This document shows, one piece after another, positions 18,458 through 27,809 of a stretch of 64,000 bases of DNA; positions within the stretch are counted from its first letter, which is position 1; every line of letters starts with the position of its first letter. The notes below the pieces were generated by a model. The model was not told the DNA's origin. It saw only the letters and a list, made by a program, of their open reading frames with translations, and searched no databases. This DNA comes from Streptococcus gallolyticus. Its GTDB lineage: Bacteria; Bacillota; Bacilli; Lactobacillales; Streptococcaceae. The translations under genes and the position numbers were made by a program. The stretch covers positions 151,142 through 215,141 of the forward strand of contig JAIMFC010000002.1 in assembly GCA_019794795.1 (NCBI GenBank). Direction: 5' to 3'.

Positions 18458-19621
18458 ATGACAAGATATGATTTTGCCACACGGCCCAATCGCCTCGGTC
18501 AACACAGTGAAAAGTGGCGGAAGACAGAAAATGATCCAGAACTCTTGCAGATGTGGATTGCTGATATGGATTTTTTGCCCTTACCTGAGGTAAAGGAAGC
18601 CTTGCTGGACTATGCTAGTCAGCATATTTTTGGCTATCCTTATGCTAGCGATAGTCTTTATCAAGCCATTCTTGACTGGGAAGAAGTGGAGCACGGCTAC
18701 AAGGTTAAGAGAGAAGATATTGTCTTGATTGAAGGCGTGGTGCCCGCTATTTCAATCGCTATTCAGGCTTTTACAAAGGAAGGGGAAGCAGTAGTCATCA
18801 ACACACCTGTCTACCCACCTTTTGCTCGCTCAGTCAAGCTCAATAACCGTAAGTTGGTGACAAATTCTCTGGTCGAGAAAAATGGACATTTCGAGATTGA
18901 CTTTGACCAGTTGGAACGGGACTTTGTAGACAATGACGTTAAGCTTTACATTCTTTGTAGCCCTCACAATCCTGGTGGTCGTGTGTGGTCAGCTGAGGAG
19001 TTAACACGAATTGGTCAGCTCTGTCAAAAATACGGAGTCCTCCTGGTGTCAGATGAAATTCATCAAGATTTTGCACTGTTTGGCAACAAGCACCATAGTT
19101 TTAACACCCTGCATCCAGACTTTAAGGACTTTACCATTGTCCTTGCGTCAGCTACCAAGACCTTTAATATTGCAGGGACTAAAAATAGTTTTGCTATTAT
19201 TGAAAATGCTGACCTGCGCAAGCTATTTGCCCAAAGACAGCTGGCTAATAATCAGCACGAAGTACCGACAGTGGGGCTGATTACGACAGAAGTTGCCCTC
19301 CGTCATGGAAAAGCGTGGTTGAAAGAACTCAAGACTGTATTGGAAGAAAATATCAACTATACAGTTGATTTTTTGGAGCGGGAGACCAAGATTAAGGTCA
19401 TGAAGCCAGAAGGGACTTACTTGATTTGGTTGGATTTTTCGGCCTATGGCTTGTCTAATGAAGACATCCAAGAAAAACTGTTGACAGAAGCCAAAGTCGT
19501 TCTCAATAATGGTTTAGCTTTTGGACGAGAAGGCAAATATTGTGCCCGCTTTAATGCAGCGACGCCGCTTGCAACCGTTAAAGAAGCTTGTCAACGGATT
19601 GCTGGTGTATTTGGTAAATAA
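18458..19621 (+). CDS. patB: MalY/PatB-family cystathionine beta-lyase (C-S lyase)
   Basis: A 387-residue fold-type I PLP enzyme. Conserved points are MWIADMDF at the N-terminus, CSPHNPGGRVW around residue 168, SDEIHQDF around residue 200 and SATKTFNIAGTKNSF with the PLP lysine around residue 233. It splits cystathionine or cysteine to pyruvate, ammonia and homocysteine or H2S; oral streptococcal homologues make hydrogen sulfide. It starts 1 nt after the preceding stop, indicating translational coupling. A terminator shared with msmR follows. Confidence 0.92.
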   Translation: MTRYDFATRPNRLGQHSEKWRKTENDPELLQMWIADMDFLPLPEVKEALLDYASQHIFGYPYASDSLYQAILDWEEVEHGYKVKREDIVLIEGVVPAISIAIQAFTKEGEAVVINTPVYPPFARSVKLNNRKLVTNSLVEKNGHFEIDFDQLERDFVDNDVKLYILCSPHNPGGRVWSAEELTRIGQLCQKYGVLLVSDEIHQDFALFGNKHHSFNTLHPDFKDFTIVLASATKTFNIAGTKNSFAIIENADLRKLFAQRQLANNQHEVPTVGLITTEVALRHGKAWLKELKTVLEENINYTVDFLERETKIKVMKPEGTYLIWLDFSAYGLSNEDIQEKLLTEAKVVLNNGLAFGREGKYCARFNAATPLATVKEACQRIAGVFGK

Positions 19622-19623
19622 AG

Positions 19624-19649
19624 AAGGATTAGCGGGTGCTAATCCTTTT
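19624..19649. terminator. Bidirectional terminator patB/msmR
   Basis: AAGGATTAGC (19624-19633) pairs perfectly with GCTAATCCTT (19638-19647) around GGGT, with T on both strands. It overlaps the msmR stop. Confidence 0.88.
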
Positions 19650-20478
19650 CGATAGATCTTTTTCGGTAATCTGTAGGGCTCATGTGGAAGTAATTTTTGA
19701 AGGCTGTCGAAAAATTCAAGGGATCTGGATAGCCGACAGACAGGGCAATTTCTGTGATGGACAGGTCTGGATTTTCCAAGAGTTCGCAAGAGCGATTCAT
19801 CTTCACTTGGAGAATATAGTCTTTGATAGAGTAGCCTGTTTCTTGTTTGAAAATCTTATAGAGATAGGAGCGGCTGAGGCAGAGGTGTTCCGCTAGATAG
19901 CTGACCTTGATAGGTTTTTCGTACTGGCTATGGATGAGATTAAGAGCTGTTTTGACATAGGTTTTGGCTAGATTGGTAGATTCATCTAATTCTTTTTTAG
20001 GGAATTCCTCCATGAGAGCAGCCAGTAGGATATTTAAGTGACCGATGAGTTGAAGCTCAGTAATGGGAAGGTATTTGTGGGGAGTGATTTGCGTAATGGC
20101 TTTCATCTGGTCGAGAACGGCAGACTGGAGGCTGGAACGAAGGTAGTAGTGGTCAAAGAGTTGTGTTTGACGCAGAATAGCATCTACTCGTGAACCGCTA
20201 AAACCCACCCAAATATAGGACCAAGGATTTTCTGCATCGGCTTGATAGAAGGTTACCTTTCCCTTGGGTAGAAGAAACATATCTCCTTGTGTCAATTGGG
20301 TTGTTTTCCCGTCAATGGTAAAAGTTCCCTGACCTTCTAAGATAAAATGAAGGACATAATTATCTCGAACGGCAGGACCAAAAGAGTAGTCTTTATCACA
20401 AATTTCAGACCCAAAGTGGTCAACATTGAGGTCAAAATGATGGCTGTCTAGTTCGTGATAAGTATTGAGAATATTCAT
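19639..20478 (-). CDS. msmR: AraC-family activator of the msm/raf operon
   Basis: A 279-residue regulator with an N-terminal cupin sugar-sensing domain (YVLHFILEGQGTFTIDGK around residue 45) and a C-terminal double helix-turn-helix (YEKPIKVSYLAEHLCLSRSYLYKIFKQ and the second HTH ending SPTDYRKR). It is divergent from aga, as MsmR/RafR is in S. mutans and S. pneumoniae, where it activates raffinose/melibiose uptake genes. The inducer is probably an alpha-galactoside. GGAGCGACTAG precedes the ATG. Confidence 0.92.
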   Translation of the reverse strand: MNILNTYHELDSHHFDLNVDHFGSEICDKDYSFGPAVRDNYVLHFILEGQGTFTIDGKTTQLTQGDMFLLPKGKVTFYQADAENPWSYIWVGFSGSRVDAILRQTQLFDHYYLRSSLQSAVLDQMKAITQITPHKYLPITELQLIGHLNILLAALMEEFPKKELDESTNLAKTYVKTALNLIHSQYEKPIKVSYLAEHLCLSRSYLYKIFKQETGYSIKDYILQVKMNRSCELLENPDLSITEIALSVGYPDPLNFSTAFKNYFHMSPTDYRKRSIEKD

Positions 20479-20520
20479 CTAGTCGCTCCTTTTTCAACAT
20501 ATGTCCAAGTCTGTTTGGAA

Positions 20521-20606
20521 ACATTATACCATATGGAAGCTACAAAATCCCATTCTTGCAAACGCATCCATTTGTTAAAATAAGTCTTGTAAAACAGATA
20601 CAGGAG
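20521..20606. promoter_or_regulatory. msmR-aga divergent promoter region
   Basis: A minus-strand TATAAT at 20523-20528 serves msmR. TGCAAACGCATCCA at 20557-20570 is a weak cre-like sequence (mismatches at positions 3 and 10), and TTAAAATAA near 20575 is a possible aga -10. AGGAG at 20602-20606 is the ribosome site of aga. MsmR binding is expected in this 135-bp gap but no site could be recognised. Confidence 0.4.
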
Positions 20607-20613
20607 AAAAAAA

Positions 20614-22782
20614 GTGATTCATTATCAAGAAGAAATGCAGCTTTTCCACCTGCAAACAAGGGAATTTTCCTATGTCATGCAAGTCTTGGAAAACGGACAG
20701 CTGGTAAACCGTTACTTTGGGAAAAAAATCAATCGATTTAGCCTAGGAAACAAAATCACATACCTTGACCGAGCTTTTTCACCAAGTCCTATCACAGGGA
20801 ACCGAACATTTTCGATTGATACCTTGCAGTTGGAATACAGCAGCAATGGTCTGGGAGATTTTAGAACAGCAGCCCTTGAGTTACGAAATGAATTTGGAAC
20901 GGCTCTTGATTTGAAATACAAGGCTCACCGCATCTTCAAAGGCAAGAAGGTCTTAGAAGGTCTACCACAAAGTTTTGGTACAGAGGAAGAAGTTGAAACG
21001 TTGGAAATTGACCTCTACGATGAACTGACAGATGTGACTGTAACTATTAGCTATAGCATTTTTGACCAGCTCAACTTTATGACGCGTTCAGCAGTTATCT
21101 CAGCTGGTAAGCATGTGACAAAGGTCGAAAAAGCCTATAGCTTCACCATTGACCTTCCTCATCGTGACTTCAATGTTCATACCTTGACAGGTCGCTATGC
21201 CTATGAAAAAGAGTGGACAGTCACACCGCTTCCAAATGGTAACTATTCTATTGGCAGTATTCGGGGTGCTTCAAGCCATTCGCGCACACCTTTCATTGCC
21301 TTGGCAGACAAGGATGTGACAGAAGATAGCGGGCAAGTTTATTCCGCTCACTTGATTTATAGTGGGAATTTCACAGCCTTTGCGGAAACGACAGCACTTG
21401 ACACAACTCGTTGGGGCATGGGAATCAATGACCAAGCCTTTAGCTGGAAACTAGAAGCAGGTCAATCCTTCCAAACGCCAGAGGCCTTGATTTCTTACAC
21501 AGATAAAGGATTGACAGGAATGACACGTGATAGTCACAATTTTATCCGTGATCATATCTGTCGTGGGGAATTTGCTCGCAAGGAACGTCCTATTCTCATC
21601 AATAACTGGGAAGCAACCTACTTTGACTTTAATGAAGAAAAAATTCTGGACATCGCAAAAACAGCCAGCAAGACTGGTATTGAGCTCTTCGTCCTTGATG
21701 ACGGTTGGTTTGGTAAGCGAAATAATGATGAGTCTTCTCTAGGAGACTGGTTCGTCAATCCAGAAAAATTGCCAAATGGTCTCGGTGGTCTGGCTCAGTC
21801 TATTAATGATTTGGGCATGGAATTCGGACTCTGGTTTGAGCCAGAAATGATTTCGGTGGACAGTGACCTCTACCGAGCGAATCCTGACTGGGCAATTCAG
21901 ATTTCAGATCGTGACCATATTTACAGCCGTGAGCAGTTGGTACTCAACCTTGCTAAGCCAGAAGTGGTGGATTACATTGTTGACTCGGTAGCCGCTATCT
22001 TGGAATCAGCCAATATTACCTATGTCAAATGGGATATGAACCGCAATATCACAGCCATTCCAGAAGATTTGGCAAATGATGACAAGCATGAATTTTACCA
22101 CCGTTATATCCTAGGCCTCTACAATGCCTTGGAGCGCTTGGTAACGCGCTTCCCGCAGGTACTCTTTGAGTCTTGCTCAGGGGGCGGTGGCCGCAATGAC
22201 TTAGGTCTCATGTACTACATGCCACAGGCTTGGGCTAGTGATAATACAGATGCCATCGGTCGCCTGTCTATCCAAGAAGGAACCAGCTTGATTTACCCAG
22301 TTAGCTCCATTGGAGCCCACGTATCAGCTGTACCTAACCACCAAGTTGGTCGGATCACACCGCTGGCAACTCGTGGAAATGTTGCCATGATGGGGGGGGC
22401 CTTCGGTTACGAATTGGACCTCAATCAATTATCAGAAGAGGAAATTCAAGAAGTAGCAGAGCAGGTTAAAACCTACAAAGACATTCGCTCAACTGTTCAG
22501 TATGGAGATTACTATCGTCTCAAGAAAACAGCCAATACGCAGGCTGGTATCTATGTCAACCAAGACCAGGCACAGGCAGTCTTTACCTACGTGAAAGTCT
22601 TGGCGCAGCCAGAGGCACCTCTGATCCAAGTCCGTTTGAAGGGGTTGGACCCAGATGCTCAGTATCACTGTGAAGTGCTCGGTGAAAGCTTCTACGGTGA
22701 TGAGCTTATGAACATTGGCTTGACCATGCCACATGTTCAAAAAGATTATTTTAGTGTACAATATATTTTTAACAAAATCTAG
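20614..22782 (+). CDS. aga: Alpha-galactosidase, GH36
   Basis: A 722-residue cytoplasmic glycosidase that cleaves terminal alpha-galactosyl groups from raffinose, melibiose and stachyose. The start is a GTG (20614) with AGGAG 7 nt upstream. It has the GH36 three-domain build. Catalytic residues are seen as YVKWDMN (nucleophile Asp474) and WASDNTDA (acid/base Asp543), with FESCSGGGGRND in between. LFVLDDGWFGKR marks strand beta-1 of the barrel. It is the first gene of the msm operon and is followed 9 nt later by msmE. Confidence 0.97.
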   Translation: MIHYQEEMQLFHLQTREFSYVMQVLENGQLVNRYFGKKINRFSLGNKITYLDRAFSPSPITGNRTFSIDTLQLEYSSNGLGDFRTAALELRNEFGTALDLKYKAHRIFKGKKVLEGLPQSFGTEEEVETLEIDLYDELTDVTVTISYSIFDQLNFMTRSAVISAGKHVTKVEKAYSFTIDLPHRDFNVHTLTGRYAYEKEWTVTPLPNGNYSIGSIRGASSHSRTPFIALADKDVTEDSGQVYSAHLIYSGNFTAFAETTALDTTRWGMGINDQAFSWKLEAGQSFQTPEALISYTDKGLTGMTRDSHNFIRDHICRGEFARKERPILINNWEATYFDFNEEKILDIAKTASKTGIELFVLDDGWFGKRNNDESSLGDWFVNPEKLPNGLGGLAQSINDLGMEFGLWFEPEMISVDSDLYRANPDWAIQISDRDHIYSREQLVLNLAKPEVVDYIVDSVAAILESANITYVKWDMNRNITAIPEDLANDDKHEFYHRYILGLYNALERLVTRFPQVLFESCSGGGGRNDLGLMYYMPQAWASDNTDAIGRLSIQEGTSLIYPVSSIGAHVSAVPNHQVGRITPLATRGNVAMMGGAFGYELDLNQLSEEEIQEVAEQVKTYKDIRSTVQYGDYYRLKKTANTQAGIYVNQDQAQAVFTYVKVLAQPEAPLIQVRLKGLDPDAQYHCEVLGESFYGDELMNIGLTMPHVQKDYFSVQYIFNKI

Positions 22783-22791
22783 GAGGATTTT

Positions 22792-24036
22792 ATGAAAGTC
22801 AATACATTCCTTAAAGCCGCATCAGTATGCGCATTTGCAAGCCTTCTCGTTGGTTGTGGAAATTCACAATCAGGCGGAAAAACAGAGATTGAATTTTTCT
22901 CTCAAAAGAAAGAAATGCAAGCAACTTTGCAAGAAATCGTTGATGATTACAACAAGTCTCAAGATGATGTGAAAGTGAAATTGACAAGTGTTCCAGATGC
23001 TGGTACTGTATTGAAAACACGTATCGCAAATGGCGAAACTCCTGATGTAATCAACATCTATCCACAAAATGCAGACTTCAAGGGTTGGGCTGCAGATGGC
23101 CAATTTGTTGACTTGACAGACGAAAAAGACCTCCTTGCAAACTTGAATGATGGCGCTGCACAAAGCTACGCTGTTGACGGAAAAATTTACAATATTCCAT
23201 TGACAACCAACGTTTCAGGTGTCTACTATAACAAAACTGCTTTTGAAAAATTAGGCATTGAAGTTCCAAAATCATTGGACGAATTTAAAGCAGCAGTAGA
23301 AAAAATCAAAGCAGCTGGTAAAACTCCATTTGCAGAAGCACTAGGTGATGCTTGGACATTCAATGGCTATGCTCAATTAGCATGGATTCAAGCCGCAAAA
23401 GGTGACCGTCAAGTGGTTGAAGATTATCTCCGCTACAGCGAAAAAGGTAAAATCTCAGCTAGTGATGAATTGACAAAAACAGTTGGTCAATACCTTGATT
23501 TGATGGCTGGAAATGGTCAAAAGAACGCTGATGGTGCTCTTTATGCAGATACTGTTGCAGCATTTGCTAAAGGTGACGCCCTCATGATGGCCAACGGTTC
23601 ATGGGCACTCCCAGTTATTCTCCAACAAGATCCGGACTTTGAAGTTGGTATGTTTGCAATGCCTGGCTTGACCGCTGACAGCAAACCAATGACAGTCGGA
23701 GCAGCAGACATGGCTGTATCTGTTTCAAAAGATTCTAAAGATGTGAAAGCTTCTAAAGACTTCGTGAAATACTTGAGCTCAGCTAAAGTAATGCAAAAAT
23801 ACTATGATGTAGATGGTTCACCAACATCTGTTAAAGGCATTGAGACAGAAGGTAAATTCGAGCAAATCGCAGACGTTGCTTCACTTGCCTTTACTGACCA
23901 ACAAGCCATCTGGTTGCATGCTGATTGGGATTCAGAAGAAGACTTCTGGAATGCAAACGTAAGCTACCTCAAGAGCAAAGACTTGAAAAATTACGCAGCA
24001 GATTTGAATACTTTCTTGGATACAATGAAAAAATAA
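22792..24036 (+). CDS. msmE: Multiple-sugar-binding lipoprotein
   Basis: A 414-residue solute-binding lipoprotein of the CUT1 family. The signal peptide ends in LLVGC with lipidated Cys about residue 22. The mature part has the SBP_bac fold (EIVDDYNKSQDDVKVKLTSVPD, FAKGDALMMANGSWALP). It binds raffinose and related oligosaccharides in the msm/raf system. AGGAGGATTTT precedes the ATG. A hairpin plus a 300-bp tandem repeat region follows, which probably keeps the binding protein at a higher level than the permeases. Confidence 0.95.
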   Translation: MKVNTFLKAASVCAFASLLVGCGNSQSGGKTEIEFFSQKKEMQATLQEIVDDYNKSQDDVKVKLTSVPDAGTVLKTRIANGETPDVINIYPQNADFKGWAADGQFVDLTDEKDLLANLNDGAAQSYAVDGKIYNIPLTTNVSGVYYNKTAFEKLGIEVPKSLDEFKAAVEKIKAAGKTPFAEALGDAWTFNGYAQLAWIQAAKGDRQVVEDYLRYSEKGKISASDELTKTVGQYLDLMAGNGQKNADGALYADTVAAFAKGDALMMANGSWALPVILQQDPDFEVGMFAMPGLTADSKPMTVGAADMAVSVSKDSKDVKASKDFVKYLSSAKVMQKYYDVDGSPTSVKGIETEGKFEQIADVASLAFTDQQAIWLHADWDSEEDFWNANVSYLKSKDLKNYAADLNTFLDTMKK

Positions 24037-24053
24037 ATCTGTCCATAAGAAAT

Positions 24054-24083
24054 AAGAGGCAAGGACCTTGTCCGAGCCTCTTT
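24054..24083 (+). terminator. Intra-operon attenuator after msmE
   Basis: AGAGGC (24055-24060) pairs with GCCTCT (24076-24081), and an inner GGAC/GTCC extends the stem. TTTCTCTT follows. It is located where binding-protein operons usually reduce transcription toward the permeases. Confidence 0.75.
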
Positions 24084-24138
24084 CTCTTATAAATTGCAGG
24101 ACAAAAAGACTAGGCAGTATAGAAATAAAATTCTATAT

Positions 24139-24376
24139 GCCTTCGTATCTTAGTAATTGAACTCGGGCTAAATGCTGTGAGAAAAAGATGAATCTTCTTA
24201 GAGTCTTTGGACTCGTCATCAGATTACCTATTTTCTCTTTGCATTCTATACGCCCTCCTATCTTAGAATTGAACTCGGGCTAAAATCCTAGTGAAAAAGA
24301 TAAAACTTCCTAGAAACCTTGTTTCTTCGTTAGTGTTCCTATTTTCCTATGGATTTCTACACGCCCTCCTATCTTA
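24139..24376. repeat. Tandem direct repeat, period 111-113 bp
   Basis: The 355-bp gap between msmE and msmF holds two full units and the start of a third. GCCTTCGTATCTTAG begins at 24139, GCCCTCCTATCTTAG at 24252 and GCCCTCCTATCTTA at 24363. Each is preceded by TTCTATA or TTCTACA, and the first two are followed by AATTGAACTCGGGCTAAA and a GTGAAAAAGAT-type sequence. No ORF is present. The third unit runs into the msmF ribosome site. The function is unknown. Confidence 0.85.
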
Positions 24377-24391
24377 TGGAGAAACTTGAAT

Positions 24392-25264
24392 ATGAACAAA
24401 AAAAGCTTTATCAGTCAATACTGGGCTTATCTTTTCGTGGCTATTCCCGTTATCTTGCAGTTGGTTTTCTTCTTTTACCCGATGGTAAATGGGGTGATTT
24501 ATTCACTAACTGACTGGACTGGTTTGACACGCTCTTTCAACTTTATCGGACTTGAAAACTATGTCAATATTTTCCATGACAAGGCCTTCTATCATAGTTT
24601 AGGTTTTACTATTCTCTTCACTATCGGATTGGTAGTTGGGGAAATTGTCTTGGGAATTTGGCTTGCCAGCTTGCTCAATCGGAAAATCCGTGCGGTTGGT
24701 TTCTTCCGTACTTGGTATTTCTTCCCAGCAGTGCTGTCAACAGTGACAATCGGTTTGATTTTTAGCCAGCTCTTTAACTATGGTCTTCCACAAATTGGTG
24801 AAGCTTTAGGCATCAAATGGCTAAGCTCAAACTTGCTTTTCAACGAAAAATCAGTATTCTGGTCTGTTCTCTTTGTTGCCTTGTGGCAAGCGTTGGCAAT
24901 GCCAGTTGTTATTTTCTTGGCAGGTTTCCAATCTATTCCAGAAGATATCAAAGAAGCAGCACAGATTGACGGCGCAACACCTCGTCAACAATTCTTCCAA
25001 ATCGAAGTACCCTTCCTTTTGCCGTCTATCAGCATGGTCTTCATCATGGCGATGAAATCTGGTTTGACAGCCTTTGACCTGATTTATTCATTGACCAAGG
25101 GTGGGCCGGACGGCAAGACGGAAACCTTGGGATTGATGGTGTTCAAGAATGCCTTTACCAATAACCAATTTGGTTATGCCAATGCAGTAGCAGTTGTACT
25201 CTTTATCATTATTACGATTATTTCAGTCGTACAAATTACCATGTCAAGAAAATTTGAAGTGTGA
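24392..25264 (+). CDS. msmF: Multiple-sugar ABC transporter permease
   Basis: A 290-residue MalF-type permease with six membrane helices. The coupling motif EAAQIDGATPRQQFFQIEVP (about residues 190-210) is the CUT1 EAA loop. The start is set at the ATG 24392 with GGAG 10 nt upstream; a TTG at 24386 is also in frame. It pairs with MsmG, and the gene after it starts 10 nt downstream. The ATPase partner MsmK is not in this window. Confidence 0.94.
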   Translation: MNKKSFISQYWAYLFVAIPVILQLVFFFYPMVNGVIYSLTDWTGLTRSFNFIGLENYVNIFHDKAFYHSLGFTILFTIGLVVGEIVLGIWLASLLNRKIRAVGFFRTWYFFPAVLSTVTIGLIFSQLFNYGLPQIGEALGIKWLSSNLLFNEKSVFWSVLFVALWQALAMPVVIFLAGFQSIPEDIKEAAQIDGATPRQQFFQIEVPFLLPSISMVFIMAMKSGLTAFDLIYSLTKGGPDGKTETLGLMVFKNAFTNNQFGYANAVAVVLFIIITIISVVQITMSRKFEV

Positions 25265-25274
25265 GGATTAGAAA

Positions 25275-26105
25275 ATGAAAGCCAAAAAACAAAATCATCT
25301 TTTAGCTTATACAGTCCTTATTGCGGGAATTCTCTTGATGTTGATTCCGCTTGCGGTGACGCTGATGTCTTCTTTCAAGACAACCAAGGACATTACAGGG
25401 AACTTCTTTGGATTGCCGGAAGAATGGACATTTTCCAACTATGAGCGTCTCTTTACAGACGGTATCAGTACCTACTTCATGAATTCAAGCTTCTTGACAG
25501 TAGTCAGTGTGGGCTTGATTATCTTGGTCATTCCAATGGCAGCCTTCTCTATTGCTCGTCATATGGATCGCAAGAAAATCTTTTCTATTATGTACACCCT
25601 CCTCATTATCGGGATGTTCGTACCTTTCCAAGTGATTATGCTTCCAATGTCCAAACTCATGAGTGATCTAAACATGACCAACTTGCCAGGTTTGACAATC
25701 TTGTACTTGACCTATGCTATTCCACAGACGCTCTTTCTCTACGTGGGCTATATCAAGACCATCGTGCCAGTTGAAATGGATGAAGCAGCAGCTATTGACG
25801 GTGCCGGCAAGTTCACTATGTACTGGAAAATCATTTTCCCACTCATGAAGCCAATGCATGCGACTGTTCTCATAATCAACGCCCTCTGGGTATGGAATGA
25901 CTTCCTCATGCCACTCTTGGTACTTAACCGTGACAATAGTCTCTGGACAATGCCTCTTTTCCAATACAACTACCAAGGACAATATTTCAGTGACTATGGT
26001 CCCTCCTTTGCCTCTTACGTTGTCGGCATTATCCCAATCTTGATTGTCTACCTCATCTTCCAAAAGAATATCATTTCAGGTATGACAAACGGATCCGTCA
26101 AGTAA
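25275..26105 (+). CDS. msmG: Multiple-sugar ABC transporter permease
   Basis: A 276-residue MalG-type permease with six hydrophobic segments. The EAA loop reads MDEAAAIDGAGKFTMYWKIIFP (about residues 168-189, quoted in part: EAAAIDGAGKF). The C-terminal VSGMTNGSVK-like ending (IISGMTNGSVK) is typical of CUT1 subfamily permeases. It forms the translocation pore with MsmF. AGGATTAG lies upstream of the start. A 106-bp spacer with a long stem-loop separates it from gtfA. Confidence 0.94.
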   Translation: MKAKKQNHLLAYTVLIAGILLMLIPLAVTLMSSFKTTKDITGNFFGLPEEWTFSNYERLFTDGISTYFMNSSFLTVVSVGLIILVIPMAAFSIARHMDRKKIFSIMYTLLIIGMFVPFQVIMLPMSKLMSDLNMTNLPGLTILYLTYAIPQTLFLYVGYIKTIVPVEMDEAAAIDGAGKFTMYWKIIFPLMKPMHATVLIINALWVWNDFLMPLLVLNRDNSLWTMPLFQYNYQGQYFSDYGPSFASYVVGIIPILIVYLIFQKNIISGMTNGSVK

Positions 26106-26117
26106 ATTGCTACAAAG

Positions 26118-26176
26118 TCTGTCCAGTCGGTCAAAGCTCTACATTAGAAACTCCAATTATTGGCTGACTAGACAGA
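26118..26176 (+). other. Long stem-loop between msmG and gtfA
   Basis: TCTGTCCAGTCGGTCAA (26118-26134) pairs over 17 positions with TTGGCTGACTAGACAGA (26160-26176), with G-U pairs only as exceptions. No T-run follows, so it is not a normal terminator. It may protect or expose ends of the operon mRNA. Confidence 0.55.
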
Positions 26177-26211
26177 TGGAGTATAGAGTAGATTTTAGAA
26201 AGTGAATCGAT

Positions 26212-27660
26212 ATGAAAATTAAAAATCAAGCGATGTTGATTACCTATTCAGACAGTTTAGGGAAAAACCTGAAAGATTTGAAAAAGGCCTTGGAAGGTCC
26301 GCTGAAGGATACCGTTGGTGGAGTGCATATTTTGCCTTTCTTCCCATCATCTGGTGACCGTGGATTTGCCCCAATGGACTATACAAAAGTGGATCCTGCC
26401 TTTGGTGATTGGGAAGATGTAGAAGCGCTTAGTAAGGATTACTACCTTATGTTTGACTTCATGATCAACCATATTTCAGCCAAGTCACCTTATTTCTTGG
26501 ATTTCTTGGAAAAGAAGGATGAGTCAAAATATGCAGACCTTTTTATCCGATACAAAAATTTCTGGCCTGGTGGTGAGCCAACTCAGGAAGATGTGGATTT
26601 GATTTACAAACGGAAGCCACGTGCACCTTACCGTATTGCGCAATTTTCGGACGGTACAGAAGAAAAGGTTTGGTGTACCTTTGATGAACAGCAGATTGAC
26701 CTAGATGTGACGACGGAAACGACGCGCACCTTTATCAAGGAAAATCTGGAAAATCTTGCTAAACATGGTGCGTCGATTATCCGTTTGGACGCCTTTGCCT
26801 ATGCTAATAAGAAAATCGGCACAAACTGCTTCTTTGTAGAGCCAGATATTTGGGAAATGTTGCACTTCCCACGCAAACTTTTGGCGCCACAAGGAATTGA
26901 AATTTTGCCAGAAATTCATGAACATTACACTATTCAGCAAAAAATTGCAGAGCAGGACTACTATGTTTACGACTTTGCCTTGCCAATGTTGGTTCTTCAT
27001 GCTCTTTATAGCGGAAATGTTAACCGTCTGGTTCACTGGATGGAAATTTGTCCGCGCAAGCAATTCACGACCTTAGATACTCACGATGGTATCGGAGTAG
27101 TGGATGTCAAAGACTTGCTGACCGATGAGGAAACAGAAGAAACTCGTGAAGCCCTCTATGCTCAAGGTGCCAATGTTAAGAGGATTTACAGTACAGAAGC
27201 TTACAATAACTTGGACATCTACCAAATCAACTGTACTTATTATTCAGCTCTTGGAAACAATGATCAAGCCTATCTCTTATCGCGTGTTCTCCAATGCTTT
27301 GCACCAGGTATTCCACAGATTTACTATGTTGGTCTCTTGGCGGGTGAAAATGATATTGAACTCCTTGAATCTTCAAAAGAAGGTCGCAATATCAACCGTC
27401 ATTACTATGATTTGGATGAAATCGAGCGTGAAGTTGAGCGCCCAGTGGTTCAATCTCTCTTCAACCTTTTGAAGTTCCGCAATACTAGCCCAGCATTTGA
27501 TGGAGAATTTGCTGTTAAGATGGTGGATGAGCACAACCTTCAAATCACTTGGACCAATGAGGATGCAGGTGTGACAGCTCAGCTTTCAGCCAACCTCAAA
27601 GATCACAGTTTTGAAATTATCGAAACTGATGAAGAAGGTTCAGCTCAGATTGCATTATAG
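26212..27660 (+). CDS. gtfA: Sucrose phosphorylase, GH13
   Basis: A 482-residue enzyme that uses phosphate to split sucrose into glucose 1-phosphate and fructose. It releases energy from sucrose left after alpha-galactosidase acts on raffinose. GH13 motifs are [18 protein letters not shown] (nucleophile Asp), LPEIHEHY (acid/base Glu) and TLDTHDGIG (stabilising Asp). The length matches streptococcal GtfA (about 480). It is the last gene of the aga-msmEFG transcript. Confidence 0.96.
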   Translation: MKIKNQAMLITYSDSLGKNLKDLKKALEGPLKDTVGGVHILPFFPSSGDRGFAPMDYTKVDPAFGDWEDVEALSKDYYLMFDFMINHISAKSPYFLDFLEKKDESKYADLFIRYKNFWPGGEPTQEDVDLIYKRKPRAPYRIAQFSDGTEEKVWCTFDEQQIDLDVTTETTRTFIKENLENLAKHGASIIRLDAFAYANKKIGTNCFFVEPDIWEMLHFPRKLLAPQGIEILPEIHEHYTIQQKIAEQDYYVYDFALPMLVLHALYSGNVNRLVHWMEICPRKQFTTLDTHDGIGVVDVKDLLTDEETEETREALYAQGANVKRIYSTEAYNNLDIYQINCTYYSALGNNDQAYLLSRVLQCFAPGIPQIYYVGLLAGENDIELLESSKEGRNINRHYYDLDEIEREVERPVVQSLFNLLKFRNTSPAFDGEFAVKMVDEHNLQITWTNEDAGVTAQLSANLKDHSFEIIETDEEGSAQIAL

Positions 27661-27746
27661 AGATAGAAGGGGAAAGTTTTTCTTCTCTTTTCTCCTGTAA
27701 GCTTCTTAAAACCTCAAAACTTTCCGTCTTACCCTACAAAGGGCAT

Positions 27747-27783
27747 GCAAACGTTTGACTAATGAAAGCGGTTCATTTATAAT
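27747..27783 (+). promoter_or_regulatory. maa-dexB promoter with two LacI-type operators
   Basis: TTGACT (27755-27760) and TATAAT (27778-27783) are 17 bp apart. GCAAACGTTTG at 27747-27757 is a LacI/MalR-type palindrome overlapping the -35. AATGAAAGCGGTTCATT at 27761-27777 is a second quasi-palindrome exactly filling the spacer and is cre-like. Control by MalR- and CcpA-type regulators is inferred. Confidence 0.75.
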
Positions 27784-27809
27784 AGTAGAAAAATACAAAG
27801 GATAAACAG

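Noticed and set aside
19636..19896. Plus-strand ORF opposite msmR
   Set aside because: It is the antisense shadow of an AraC-family gene with recognisable motifs.
20557..20570. cre site in front of aga
   Set aside because: TGCAAACGCATCCA has mismatches at conserved positions 3 and 10, so it is kept only as a weak candidate.
24139..24376. CRISPR array
   Set aside because: The repeat units are over 110 bp with only two or three copies and no short repeat/spacer alternation; no cas gene is present.
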